From NCBI GenBank assembly GCA_050942695.1, contig JBMNNU010000135.1, positions 1-8,460 on the forward strand: a DNA stretch of 8,460 bases, given 5' to 3'. Under the pieces are notes generated by a model, which made no database searches, was not told the DNA's origin, and saw only the letters and a program-made list of their open reading frames with translations. The DNA is from JBMNNU01 sp050942695 (lineage in GTDB: Bacteria; Chloroflexota; UBA6077). How positions within the stretch are numbered: the first letter of the stretch is position 1; each line of letters starts with the position of its first letter. The position numbers and the translations under genes are program-made. Shown piece after piece: positions 1 through 6,469 of the stretch.

Positions 1-493
1 CTAGCTTTCTGGCTGCAGCCCCGATTGTGTACATCATCCGGTTGTCTATGTTCAATTCACTGGCTACCTTTGCAGCAGATCCCAGGGCGATTCCCAGGTC
101 TATGGACTGGAAAACACACAGCGGCCCTCGGAAATCCTCACCATCCTTCTTTTGAGCTTTAACAAATTCGCCGCAGCTTCGAAAGCCGCAAGCCCCGCAG
201 TTGAGCGGCCGTTCGATCCCCTTCGGCTGCCCTGTAACGCCGATCAGCAACACTGCTGCCGCGTTGCGAACATTCCCTGCGTCCCTACCGTAGAACGGCA
301 CGATACCTGTTTTCTCGCTCGGCTTCGCCTCCATAACCGAGGCGAGCGCCTCCAGCTCTTCACCGTACACTATTAGCGTCTTGATCGAGTCCACACCTCT
401 CGTCTTGGGAGCAGTTCTCGCTGCGGCTGCCATAAGCTGCGCTGCCATGCGCACAGCCTCCCTCTCGGCCTGATTAGAATCGATGAACCCCAT
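1..493 (-). CDS. DUF2148 ferredoxin-domain protein (partial, 3' end outside window)
   Basis: Reading leftward from the ATG at 493-491 gives 164 residues open to the window edge, so the C-terminus is missing. A run C99-x2-C102-x4-C107-x18-C126, within the stretch LNCGACGFRSCGEF, is a classic four-cysteine 4Fe-4S ligand set. The segments around it (VLLIGVTG before, then CVFQSIDLGIALGSA after) fit the DUF2148 family (COG4739), small redox proteins of anaerobes with no settled function. No signal peptide or membrane helix is visible, so it is probably cytosolic. The start is supported by AAGGAGG (501-507), 7 nt from the ATG, and by a good promoter behind it. It is divergent from rsmI. Family call fairly sure; role unknown. 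Confidence 0.85.
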   Translation of the reverse strand, partial: MGFIDSNQAEREAVRMAAQLMAAAARTAPKTRGVDSIKTLIVYGEELEALASVMEAKPSEKTGIVPFYGRDAGNVRNAAAVLLIGVTGQPKGIERPLNCGACGFRSCGEFVKAQKKDGEDFRGPLCVFQSIDLGIALGSAAKVASELNIDNRMMYTIGAAARKL

Positions 494-529
494 ATTATTG
501 CCTCCTTCCAGTGTAAGCTAATCTGACGT

Positions 530-558
530 ATTATCTTTAAGAATCGCAAATGTGTCGA
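530..558 (-). promoter_or_regulatory. Sigma-70-type promoter for the DUF2148 gene
   Basis: On the minus strand TCGACA (558-553, 5 of 6 matches to TTGACA) is followed after exactly 17 nt by GATAAT (535-530, 5 of 6 to TATAAT). Transcription would begin near 523, leaving a leader of about 30 nt that carries the AAGGAGG ribosome site. Position and spacing are good; assignment is by motif only. Confidence 0.55.
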
Positions 559-672
559 TACCGGTTGCTGAATGCTGGAACAGAGTTCTATGAGGCCGGC
601 TTCGATTCCAAGCCTATCACCTGCCAGCTTTTCCCACTCAGGTTGGTCGATACTAAGGCGGAGGAATGCATA

Positions 673-1512
673 GTGGGAACGCTCTATATTGTAGCTACCC
701 CAATCGGTAACCTTGAAGACATCACTCTGAGGGCTCTGCGGGTCTTGCGAGAGGTCGACCTGATCGCGGCCGAAGACACCAGGAAGACGCTGAAGCTGCT
801 CTCCCACTACGAAATAAAAAAGCCCTTAGAGAGCTATCATCGGCACACTGAACGGGGGAAGCTGGAGAAGATCCTGGATGCCCTCCAAAACCGGAACGTA
901 GCTTTGGTCTCTGAGGCCGGGATGCCCGGCATATCCGATCCCGGCCAGCAATTGATCGCCGCAGCGATCGAGAGGGGCATTCCTGTCGTGCCCGTGCCTG
1001 GACCATCAGCTCTTCTTACAGCGCTGGTGGTCTCCACCCTGCCGACAGACCGTTTCCTGTACCTGGGTTTTCTCCCTCGGGTCAAGTCCGACCGGCGGAA
1101 ACTGCTGGAGTCCGTCGCCGCCCTGCCTTACACCCTCGTGGCTTTTGAAGCCCCTCATCGCCTGCTGGCAACCCTGTCCGATATGGAGAATATATTGCAG
1201 GGCCGGTTCATGGCTGCAGCGAGGGAGCTTACCAAAATCTACGAAGAGGTTGTGCGAGGCTCAATCTCTGAGGTGAAGTCACACTTCACAGCCAAGCAGC
1301 CGAAGGGGGAGTTCACCCTGGTGGTAGGCCCACCTCAGCAGCTTCCGGGTGCTGTCGTCGACAAGGAGAAACTTGAGGAGCAGTTGCTTTCCATGGCCAG
1401 GGAGATGAGATCTCAAGGGATTTCTAGCAAAGAAGCAGTTCGGTGCCTGATGGAAGCGACGGGCGCGGGGCGGCGGGACGCATATAACGCCTGGCTAGCC
1501 GCTGGAAAGTGA
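673..1512 (+). CDS. rsmI: 16S rRNA (cytidine1402-2'-O)-methyltransferase RsmI
   Basis: SAM-dependent tetrapyrrole-methylase-fold enzyme that 2'-O-methylates C1402 in the decoding centre of 16S rRNA. The 279-residue product opens with GTLYIVATPIGNLEDIT, followed by AEDTR (33-37), the glycine-rich loop SEAGMPGISDPG (80-91), VPGPSALLTAL and FEAPHRL, and ends with the small helical C-terminal domain (SSKEAVRCLME...DAYNAWLAAGK). I chose GTG 673 because GGAGGAA (660-666) sits 6 nt upstream and the family normally begins just before GTLYIVATP. The reading frame stays open back to 550, but those 41 codons look unlike coding sequence and match nothing in the family. Small oddity: the loop reads SEAGM where SDAGT is usual, a conservative change. 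It converges on the kinase gene; the stop codon TGA begins a heptad repeat array. Confidence 0.95.
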   Translation: MGTLYIVATPIGNLEDITLRALRVLREVDLIAAEDTRKTLKLLSHYEIKKPLESYHRHTERGKLEKILDALQNRNVALVSEAGMPGISDPGQQLIAAAIERGIPVVPVPGPSALLTALVVSTLPTDRFLYLGFLPRVKSDRRKLLESVAALPYTLVAFEAPHRLLATLSDMENILQGRFMAAARELTKIYEEVVRGSISEVKSHFTAKQPKGEFTLVVGPPQQLPGAVVDKEKLEEQLLSMAREMRSQGISSKEAVRCLMEATGAGRRDAYNAWLAAGK

Positions 1513-1545
1513 CCCAGGACCCAGCACTCAGCACTCAGCACTCGC
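1511..1545. repeat. Five-unit heptanucleotide tandem array
   Basis: Five consecutive 7-nt units in one register, consensus SACYCAG: GACCCAG twice, CACTCAG twice, then the degenerate CACTCGC. It begins inside the rsmI stop codon (1510-1512) and runs through the stop codon of the convergent kinase gene (1528-1530). The last residues of the kinase (ASAEC) and its stop are therefore written in repeat sequence. Such short tandem heptads occur between genes in some bacterial lineages; their function here is unknown. Confidence 0.8.
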
Positions 1546-2769
1546 ACAGGGCAGTGCGATCGAGAAGGTGCTCCCCTTCCCCAACTCGCTCTTAACCCAG
1601 ATCCGACCTCCGTGGGCTTCTACGAGCATCCGGGTGATGTACAGGCCAAGGCCTAGCCCCTCGGCCGATCGAGAGTAGCTGCCTCTGTAGAAGCGCTCGA
1701 ATACATGGTCGATTTCATCAGGGGATATCCCCGGCCCCTGGTCGGTGATGGATACCACTACTTCACTTCCCGATTGCTTGGCCGTTACTACCACCGGTTT
1801 TTGAGCTGGCGAGTATTTCAATGCGTTGGTGAGCAGATTGGTCAGTATCCTGTCCAGGTAGTTCGGGTCCGCCCAAACAGCAGGCAATTCGCTTGGGATC
1901 TTTACGCTGATACGCTTTGGATCGAGTACCACGGCCATCCGTTGAATCAATTCGGTAATGGCGAGCGACAGTTTCACCGGGACACGTTTCAGCGTCAGTT
2001 GGCCAGACTCACCCCGTACCGCATCCACCAACTCCTGGATCATGGTGTCCATACGGCGTACGCCGGTCAATATCGCCTCTGCATTCCGAGAGAGATTTCC
2101 ATTTTGGCCCGATCGTGCTAACAGCTTGAGAAGCAGTTGGGTTTGCCCTTGAACCACGGTGAGCGGCCCTCTCAGGTCGTGAGATATCATCCGCACGAGG
2201 TCCTCTCGCTGCTCCTGGAGCCGAAGCAGCTCGATACCTACTGCCACCGGCGTTAATATCTCTCCGAGGAGGTCGTTGTACTCCTCGATCTCCTCGGGGT
2301 GTACGAAGTTGGCTGCCTCAAAGACGCCAACTGTGCGGTTTCGGACTGAAATCGGGAGAGCGAGATAAGATCGCAGCTTTACCCGTTTGGCCAACTCTAC
2401 TTTCGGATGACGGCGATTCCCTCCCCATTTTGGTGAGATGACACTCTCCCCGCTCTCTATGACCTCTTTCGGGAAGCTCTCTTTCGGATCCAGGTCGTAT
2501 CGATGGACCGCTTCCCCCAAAGCTAGGTCCCAACAATCCCACATCCCTCCCTCGAGCATGATCGAGAAACGGCAACGCTCGCAGGCGGTAAGTTCCGGTA
2601 CCGCATCTAGAAGCACCCTCGCCATCTCCCCTAACCCCGCGCTAGATAGCAGGCGCCGCTGAAGCTCGGAGATGGTCACCTCTTCGGCGAGTCGTCGTTC
2701 CAGGTAGCGCACCTGTTTCTCTAGGGCTCGATCTTGGGCATCTTGGCCCCAATGTAAAGACGCTTCCAT
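1528..2769 (-). CDS. GAF-domain sensor histidine kinase, soluble
   Basis: A 413-residue orthodox histidine kinase. Order: N-terminal helical segment (about 10-45), GAF domain (about 45-182), HisKA with the H-box MISHDLRGPLTVV (phospho-acceptor H197), then HATPase_c with N-box N311/N315 (NLLTNALKYSP), G1 box DQGPGIS (343-349), F-box VFERFYR (356-362) and G2 box GLGLGLYI (371-378). All catalytic boxes are intact. No hydrophobic membrane segment is visible, so it should sense a cytosolic signal. The GAF domain has C63-x2-C66 and C79, which could bind a metal, Fe-S cluster or report redox state (inference). The ATG abuts the TAG of the upstream MtaA/UroD-like gene and has only a weak ribosome site, pointing to coupled translation. 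No response regulator is in the window. The C-terminal tail is encoded by heptad repeats. Confidence 0.93.
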   Translation of the reverse strand: MEASLHWGQDAQDRALEKQVRYLERRLAEEVTISELQRRLLSSAGLGEMARVLLDAVPELTACERCRFSIMLEGGMWDCWDLALGEAVHRYDLDPKESFPKEVIESGESVISPKWGGNRRHPKVELAKRVKLRSYLALPISVRNRTVGVFEAANFVHPEEIEEYNDLLGEILTPVAVGIELLRLQEQREDLVRMISHDLRGPLTVVQGQTQLLLKLLARSGQNGNLSRNAEAILTGVRRMDTMIQELVDAVRGESGQLTLKRVPVKLSLAITELIQRMAVVLDPKRISVKIPSELPAVWADPNYLDRILTNLLTNALKYSPAQKPVVVTAKQSGSEVVVSITDQGPGISPDEIDHVFERFYRGSYSRSAEGLGLGLYITRMLVEAHGGRIWVKSELGKGSTFSIALPCASAEC

Positions 2770-2790
2770 CTATCCACTATCTACTATCTG
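2770..2790. repeat. Three-unit heptanucleotide tandem array
   Basis: Three 7-nt units on the plus strand, CTATCCA, CTATCTA and CTATCTG (consensus CTATCYR), begin exactly at the stop codon of the MtaA/UroD-like gene, directly before the kinase start. Read on the minus strand they encode the last residues (QIVDSG) and the TAG stop. A second heptad array lies at the other end of the kinase gene. Confidence 0.7.
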
Positions 2791-3837
2791 TCCCTTGCCG
2801 TCGACAACGTATCGGCCCCATCGTCTGGCCGCATCCACCACAGCAGCCAAGATATCGTGCCCGACGGAAGTAGGTATCTCATTTTGGTGGCTCAGTATGA
2901 ATCCTCCACCCGGCGCAGCCTCTTCGATGGCGCGTCGGGCTGCTGCTTCGGCATCGTGTGGCGACCATGATAGCATCGCAAGATCGTTCAACCCACCAAG
3001 CAGCGCGATCCGCCTCGCAACCGCTGTCTTCACCTCTCGGAGGTCGTCGCTCGGATCGGTGGAAAGAGCCCGCACACCGAGATCTGGAACCAGGTCGGCT
3101 ATTGAGCGGGTCGACCCGACCCCCCAGAGGACCGACGGCCCTCGGATGGACTTTACCACTCGGCGGACCTCGGGTAGGACGTACTGTTTGGCCTGTTCTC
3201 TAGTTAAAATGGTCGATGTGGCCATTGGTTCCGCGATGGCGATGGCATCGGCGCCTGCCGATAGCAGAGCGTTAGCCCATGATACGCAGAATTGCCTAGT
3301 TATCTGTACCAGACGCTTGCGGCGTGCGACATTCCCGAACAGCAACAGATCCAGCCAGGCATCCTCCCCCATCAGCAGGATTGGCAGCGATGTTGGCCCT
3401 AACACATGCCCGATTATTAGCCATCGCCCTCGGGCTTCATTGGCTATCAGCTCGGTGCTCCGGAGCACGGCTTGCAATGGAGGGGACTGGAGGGGGTCGG
3501 GCGCTTGCAGGGAATCGATCGCAGCGGGGTCTCTGATAACGGGAGCGCCCATGCCGGGAGGTCCATCTTCACGGAACATCGGCTCTGCTCCAAATGCCTC
3601 GGCCTCCCGCACTGCATAGTAATAAGCATCAACGTTATCGTGTCCAATACGCTCAGTAAAACGCAACTGCCCTTCTGCTACGTTCTCCGGGCGACTGAAG
3701 TACTCAGGCAGCGAGAGACCCAACTCTCGGGCTCCATGGGTAGATGAAACCAACACAACCGGCACCCGATCCGGGATTTCTAACCGCAGCGCGGCAGAGA
3801 GCCGTTGATAAGATGTCATCTCGTCCCTGTTTGCCAT
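2770..3837 (-). CDS. MtaA/UroD-family TIM-barrel protein lacking the zinc ligands
   Basis: 355 residues, close to the usual length for the uroporphyrinogen decarboxylase/MtaA family (PF01208, COG0407). Family landmarks are the N-terminal LSAALRLEIPDRVPVVL, the GHVLGPTSLPILLMG segment (143-157), the AEPMATSTILTREQAKQYVLPEV stretch starting near residue 202, GGLNDLAML (281-289) and the closing ILSHQNEIPTSVGHDILAAV. The RQAGR-type UroD N-terminal motif is absent, so it is not a heme-pathway decarboxylase. Active corrinoid:thiol methyltransferases of this family use His-x-Cys and a distal Cys to hold zinc (LHICG and SxGCEIP contexts). Here the equivalents read LWGVG (238-240) and SHQNEIP (316-322), and the only Cys is C184, away from the zinc site. 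It may use other chemistry or be a non-catalytic partner of the corrinoid protein encoded just upstream. Start: ATG with GGGAG (3846-3850) 8 nt away; its A overlaps the previous stop (TAATG). Confidence 0.87.
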   Translation of the reverse strand: MANRDEMTSYQRLSAALRLEIPDRVPVVLVSSTHGARELGLSLPEYFSRPENVAEGQLRFTERIGHDNVDAYYYAVREAEAFGAEPMFREDGPPGMGAPVIRDPAAIDSLQAPDPLQSPPLQAVLRSTELIANEARGRWLIIGHVLGPTSLPILLMGEDAWLDLLLFGNVARRKRLVQITRQFCVSWANALLSAGADAIAIAEPMATSTILTREQAKQYVLPEVRRVVKSIRGPSVLWGVGSTRSIADLVPDLGVRALSTDPSDDLREVKTAVARRIALLGGLNDLAMLSWSPHDAEAAARRAIEEAAPGGGFILSHQNEIPTSVGHDILAAVVDAARRWGRYVVDGKGQIVDSG

Positions 3838-4526
3838 TATTTACTCTCCCGAATTAGGGCCTTCGCTACTTGAACGGCCTCGTATGCGTCGGGCGCGGTG
3901 GCGTCCGCTCCTACAAGCCTGAAAAGCTCTTCGTTATATCGGAAGGGCGCCCCTCCCACCAGCAGCTTGATCTCTCGTGCCCCTCGTTTCTCCATCTCCT
4001 GGCGTACCTGGCGAATACCAAGTGCGGTGTTCGCCATCAAGGCCGAAACGGCGATGATCTGTGCACCTTTAGACAGCGCTGTATCGATTAGCTTCTCAGG
4101 GGCTACGCTCAAACCTAGGTCCAGGACGTCGAATCCGCTTGCGCGAAGAAATGCTACGACGATCCGCTTCCCAAGCCCATGGTATTCTCCCCTCGCTGTC
4201 CCTATCACCACCTTGCCGATAGCCGTTTTCCCCGAATCGCGAGAGGGCGATAGTATCTCCATGGCGTCCTCCACTATCAACCCCATCGCATACAACTGCG
4301 AGAGACTTACCTCCAACTCTCTCCAACCCCGGCCAACCTCGTCGACAGCCGCCCCTACCACCTCTCGCATCAGCAGCGACCGGTCAACCTTCTTGCTGAC
4401 CAATCCCCTAAGGAGGCGGCGAGCTCCGCGACGGTCAGACGCTCTGAGGGCACTGGCGAACTGTTTGCGAAGGTTGACCAACTCCTCGGTTGCTATGCTA
4501 TCCGATGGTTGGTCGTTGGCTTTCAT
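3837..4526 (-). CDS. Corrinoid (B12)-binding protein, MtaC/MtbC-like
   Basis: 229 residues with the two-domain layout of methyltransferase corrinoid proteins: a helical cap (B12-binding_2, about 15-95) and a Rossmann-like cobalamin-binding domain (about 104-228). The binding signature is GTARGEYHGLGKRIV (109-123), with the cobalt-ligating His at 116 and Gly at 119. The usual Asp of DxHxxG is Glu (E114). SAL (161-163) and GG (191-192) occupy the other conserved cofactor positions. The cap carries W68 in a VGxxW context like CarH-type sensors, but the following Glu-His pair of those sensors is L78-Y79. GGAG (4535-4538) lies 8 nt before the ATG. It is the first gene of a tight minus-strand operon with the MtaA/UroD-like protein and the histidine kinase, so a sensory or methyl-transfer role with these partners is likely. 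No clear promoter or cobalamin riboswitch was recognised upstream (4527-4683). Confidence 0.9.
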   Translation of the reverse strand: MKANDQPSDSIATEELVNLRKQFASALRASDRRGARRLLRGLVSKKVDRSLLMREVVGAAVDEVGRGWRELEVSLSQLYAMGLIVEDAMEILSPSRDSGKTAIGKVVIGTARGEYHGLGKRIVVAFLRASGFDVLDLGLSVAPEKLIDTALSKGAQIIAVSALMANTALGIRQVRQEMEKRGAREIKLLVGGAPFRYNEELFRLVGADATAPDAYEAVQVAKALIRESK

Positions 4527-4644
4527 CGTCGAGTCTCCAGCATATCGGGTTTATTGAGGCCAACACCATGATCCACTTCGCGCTGCTGCAAGACTCGATC
4601 CAGATCAAGATGGCACGACATGTGTCTATTAGCGACAAGACTGC

Positions 4645-4674
4645 TCGACCCTTGCAGCTACCTTGTGCTACAAT
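4645..4674 (+). promoter_or_regulatory. Extended -10 promoter for tatD
   Basis: TGCTACAAT (4666-4674) is an extended -10 element (TGn plus TACAAT, 5 of 6). A poor -35, TCGACC (4645-4650), lies 18 nt upstream. The expected start point is about 4681-4684, at or within three bases of the tatD ATG at 4684, so the transcript would be leaderless or nearly so. Confidence 0.5.
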
Positions 4675-4683
4675 CGGTCCAAT

Positions 4684-5481
4684 ATGTTAGTAGACAGTCA
4701 TGCTCATTTGACAATGTCGGATTACGCCCAAGACCTGCCCGCAGTGTTGGAGCGAGCGGCGAAAACGGGCGTTTCCTATATCGTTTGTGTGGGTGTCGAC
4801 CTTGATTCGAGTCGAGAAGCTGTCCAACTAGCCCAGCGCTACCCTGGGGTAGTTGCTACCATTGGGGTCCATCCCAACGACAGCGATCAACTACCTCCGA
4901 ACTGGCTAGCTGAATTGCGAGCCCTTTCAGCCAATCCGAAGGTGGTCGCCCTGGGCGAAATCGGCCTCGACTACTACCGTAAGTATGTAGCGAAGGAACG
5001 TCAGAGGGATGTCTTCCGAGCTCAACTCGATCTAGCTGGGGATCTGGGCCTTCCTGTTGTGGTTCACAATCGCGAGGCGGATGCGGATATCTTCGAAGCG
5101 CTGTCGAATTGGGCAGAGAAGCTGGGCGCGGAGCATCATAGAGGTGTGTTGCACTGCTTTTCTGGGGATGTGGACATGATGCGCGGTTGTTGCACTGCGG
5201 GTTTTGCTGTTTCTTTTGCCGGGCCGGTCACCTATCTCAAAGCTGACAGTATTGCTCGAATCGTACCCTCTGTTCCCGCAGACTGTCTCTTGGTAGAGAC
5301 CGATTCCCCGTTCCTATCACCTCATCCTTTTAGGGGGAAGCGAAACGAACCTGCCAATGTACGTCTGGTAGCGGAGAGAGTAGCCGCTCTCCGTGGAGAG
5401 AGCGTGGACAAAGTGATACAGTTAACCGGCCAAAATGCCGAAAGGCTATTCGGGCTCAAAGCCCTACCAACACTATCTTAG
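4684..5481 (+). CDS. tatD: TatD-family metal-dependent hydrolase (DNase)
   Basis: 265-residue TIM-barrel hydrolase; TatD-family enzymes are Mg-dependent nucleases thought to act in DNA repair or turnover in the cytosol. All metal ligands are present: H6 and H8 (DSHAHL), E92 (GEIGLDYYRK), H128 (VVVHNRE), H157 (LHCFSG) and D207 (VETDSPFLSP). The C-terminal half shows the usual PFRGKRNEPANV loop. I chose ATG 4684 because the family starts with MxxDSHAH. There is no Shine-Dalgarno upstream; a promoter -10 ends 10 nt before the ATG, which suggests a leaderless message. A TTG at 4663 in the same frame overlaps that -10 and is unlikely. The polyprenyl synthase gene follows after 10 nt, probably in the same transcript. 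Confidence 0.95.
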   Translation: MLVDSHAHLTMSDYAQDLPAVLERAAKTGVSYIVCVGVDLDSSREAVQLAQRYPGVVATIGVHPNDSDQLPPNWLAELRALSANPKVVALGEIGLDYYRKYVAKERQRDVFRAQLDLAGDLGLPVVVHNREADADIFEALSNWAEKLGAEHHRGVLHCFSGDVDMMRGCCTAGFAVSFAGPVTYLKADSIARIVPSVPADCLLVETDSPFLSPHPFRGKRNEPANVRLVAERVAALRGESVDKVIQLTGQNAERLFGLKALPTLS

Positions 5482-5491
5482 AGGAAATAGT

Positions 5492-6466
5492 TTGACCCTC
5501 AGTTCAGCCGCAACCGCCTTTTCCCTGGTCAATGAAGATATCAAAATCATCGAAGGCATTCTCGAACAGACTGCAAAGCCGCAGGACCCTACGATGGAGA
5601 AGCTGTTAGGCCTCGTTCTGCCTGGCAGCGGCAAGAGACTCAGGCCTGTGTTAGCGCTATTATGTGGCCGAGTCAACCGGATCGATCGGGACAAATTGAT
5701 ACCCTTCGCGGCAGCATTGGAGCTGCTCCATACGGCGTCTTTGGTGCACGATGATGTCGTGGATGAGTCTCCGATGCGCAGAGGAGAGCCTACCGTTAGC
5801 GCAAAAATAAAGAATTCTATCGCAGTGCTGGTCGGAGATTATCTCTTCGCGCAGGCGGCAGCGCACGCCGCAACTACCTCACGCATCGACGTCATCAACG
5901 CCTTCACTCGTACCTCTATGGCTATTATTACCGGCCAAATAGATGAGTCGTGGTCCGACGGTAAACTCTCCTTGACCAAAGAGAGATATTTTAAGCGAAT
6001 CGGTGGAAAAACAGCGGCGTTGTTTGCCCTCTCTGCGGAGGGGGGCGCAATGTTGAGCAACGCCACTGAGGATGTTGTGCGAGCCCTGGAGCAGTTCGGG
6101 TACAAGTTGGGCTTAGCATTCCAGATCGTAGACGATATCCTCGATGTGATTGGCGATGAACGAAATCTGGGCAAACCGGTTGGAAGCGATATTCGCCAGG
6201 GTGTTGTAACGCTGCCTGCCCTCCTTGTGCGCCACCTGGTGCCACCGCCGCTGTTTGAATCTGCGTATTCAGGTGATGGAGAGAGCGAAGAAGCAATCGA
6301 AGCGCTATTGCACATCATCAGGACCGAAGGGGGAGTCGAAAACTCCTACGCCGAAGCCGACCGTTTGAAGGCTGAGGCTTGCTCAGCACTCCAAATTCTC
6401 CCCGACACCCCTGTTCGCCAAGCATTGATAGATCTAGCGGAGATCGTGGTCCAACGTGACGTGTGA
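5492..6466 (+). CDS. Long-chain trans-polyprenyl diphosphate synthase
   Basis: Condenses isopentenyl diphosphate onto an allylic primer to make a long prenyl diphosphate, usually for the quinone side chain. With a TTG start the protein has 324 residues, typical of the IspB/HepT group. Motifs: GKRLRP (47-52, IPP binding), first aspartate-rich motif DDVVD (87-91), GQIDE-like segment, and second aspartate-rich motif DDILD (214-218) followed by the G..KPVGSDI lysine loop. The residue five before DDVVD is Ala, which goes with longer products, but exact chain length cannot be read. TTG 5492 is preferred because AGAGGAA (5480-5486) lies 5 nt upstream. The alternative ATG 5435 would overlap tatD by 47 nt, has no ribosome site, and adds residues that resemble nothing in the family. 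Confidence 0.92.
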   Translation: MTLSSAATAFSLVNEDIKIIEGILEQTAKPQDPTMEKLLGLVLPGSGKRLRPVLALLCGRVNRIDRDKLIPFAAALELLHTASLVHDDVVDESPMRRGEPTVSAKIKNSIAVLVGDYLFAQAAAHAATTSRIDVINAFTRTSMAIITGQIDESWSDGKLSLTKERYFKRIGGKTAALFALSAEGGAMLSNATEDVVRALEQFGYKLGLAFQIVDDILDVIGDERNLGKPVGSDIRQGVVTLPALLVRHLVPPPLFESAYSGDGESEEAIEALLHIIRTEGGVENSYAEADRLKAEACSALQILPDTPVRQALIDLAEIVVQRDV

Positions 6467-6469
6467 CTC

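Noticed and set aside
598..614. T-arm-like hairpin suggesting a tRNA
   Set aside because: The 7-nt loop is not the TTCRANY T-loop in register with the stem, and no acceptor, D or anticodon arms can be found around it.
550..672. N-terminal extension of rsmI by 41 codons
   Set aside because: The family begins at GTLYIVATP and there is a Shine-Dalgarno at 660-666 for GTG 673.
2795..3619. Long plus-strand frame (274 codons) opposite the MtaA/UroD-like gene
   Set aside because: Antisense shadow: Ser/Arg/Thr-rich, no domain, no ribosome site, and it is opposite a clear family member.
2770..3837. True uroporphyrinogen decarboxylase (hemE)
   Set aside because: The N-terminal RQAGR-type motif is absent, and the operon partner is a corrinoid protein rather than heme genes.
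3898..4557. Plus-strand frame (219 codons) opposite the corrinoid protein
   Set aside because: Low-complexity Ser/Arg-rich translation, mirror of the corrinoid gene; no homology features.
4527..4683. Cobalamin riboswitch upstream of the corrinoid operon
   Set aside because: No B12-box or other core motif was seen on the minus strand, and the interval is short for one.
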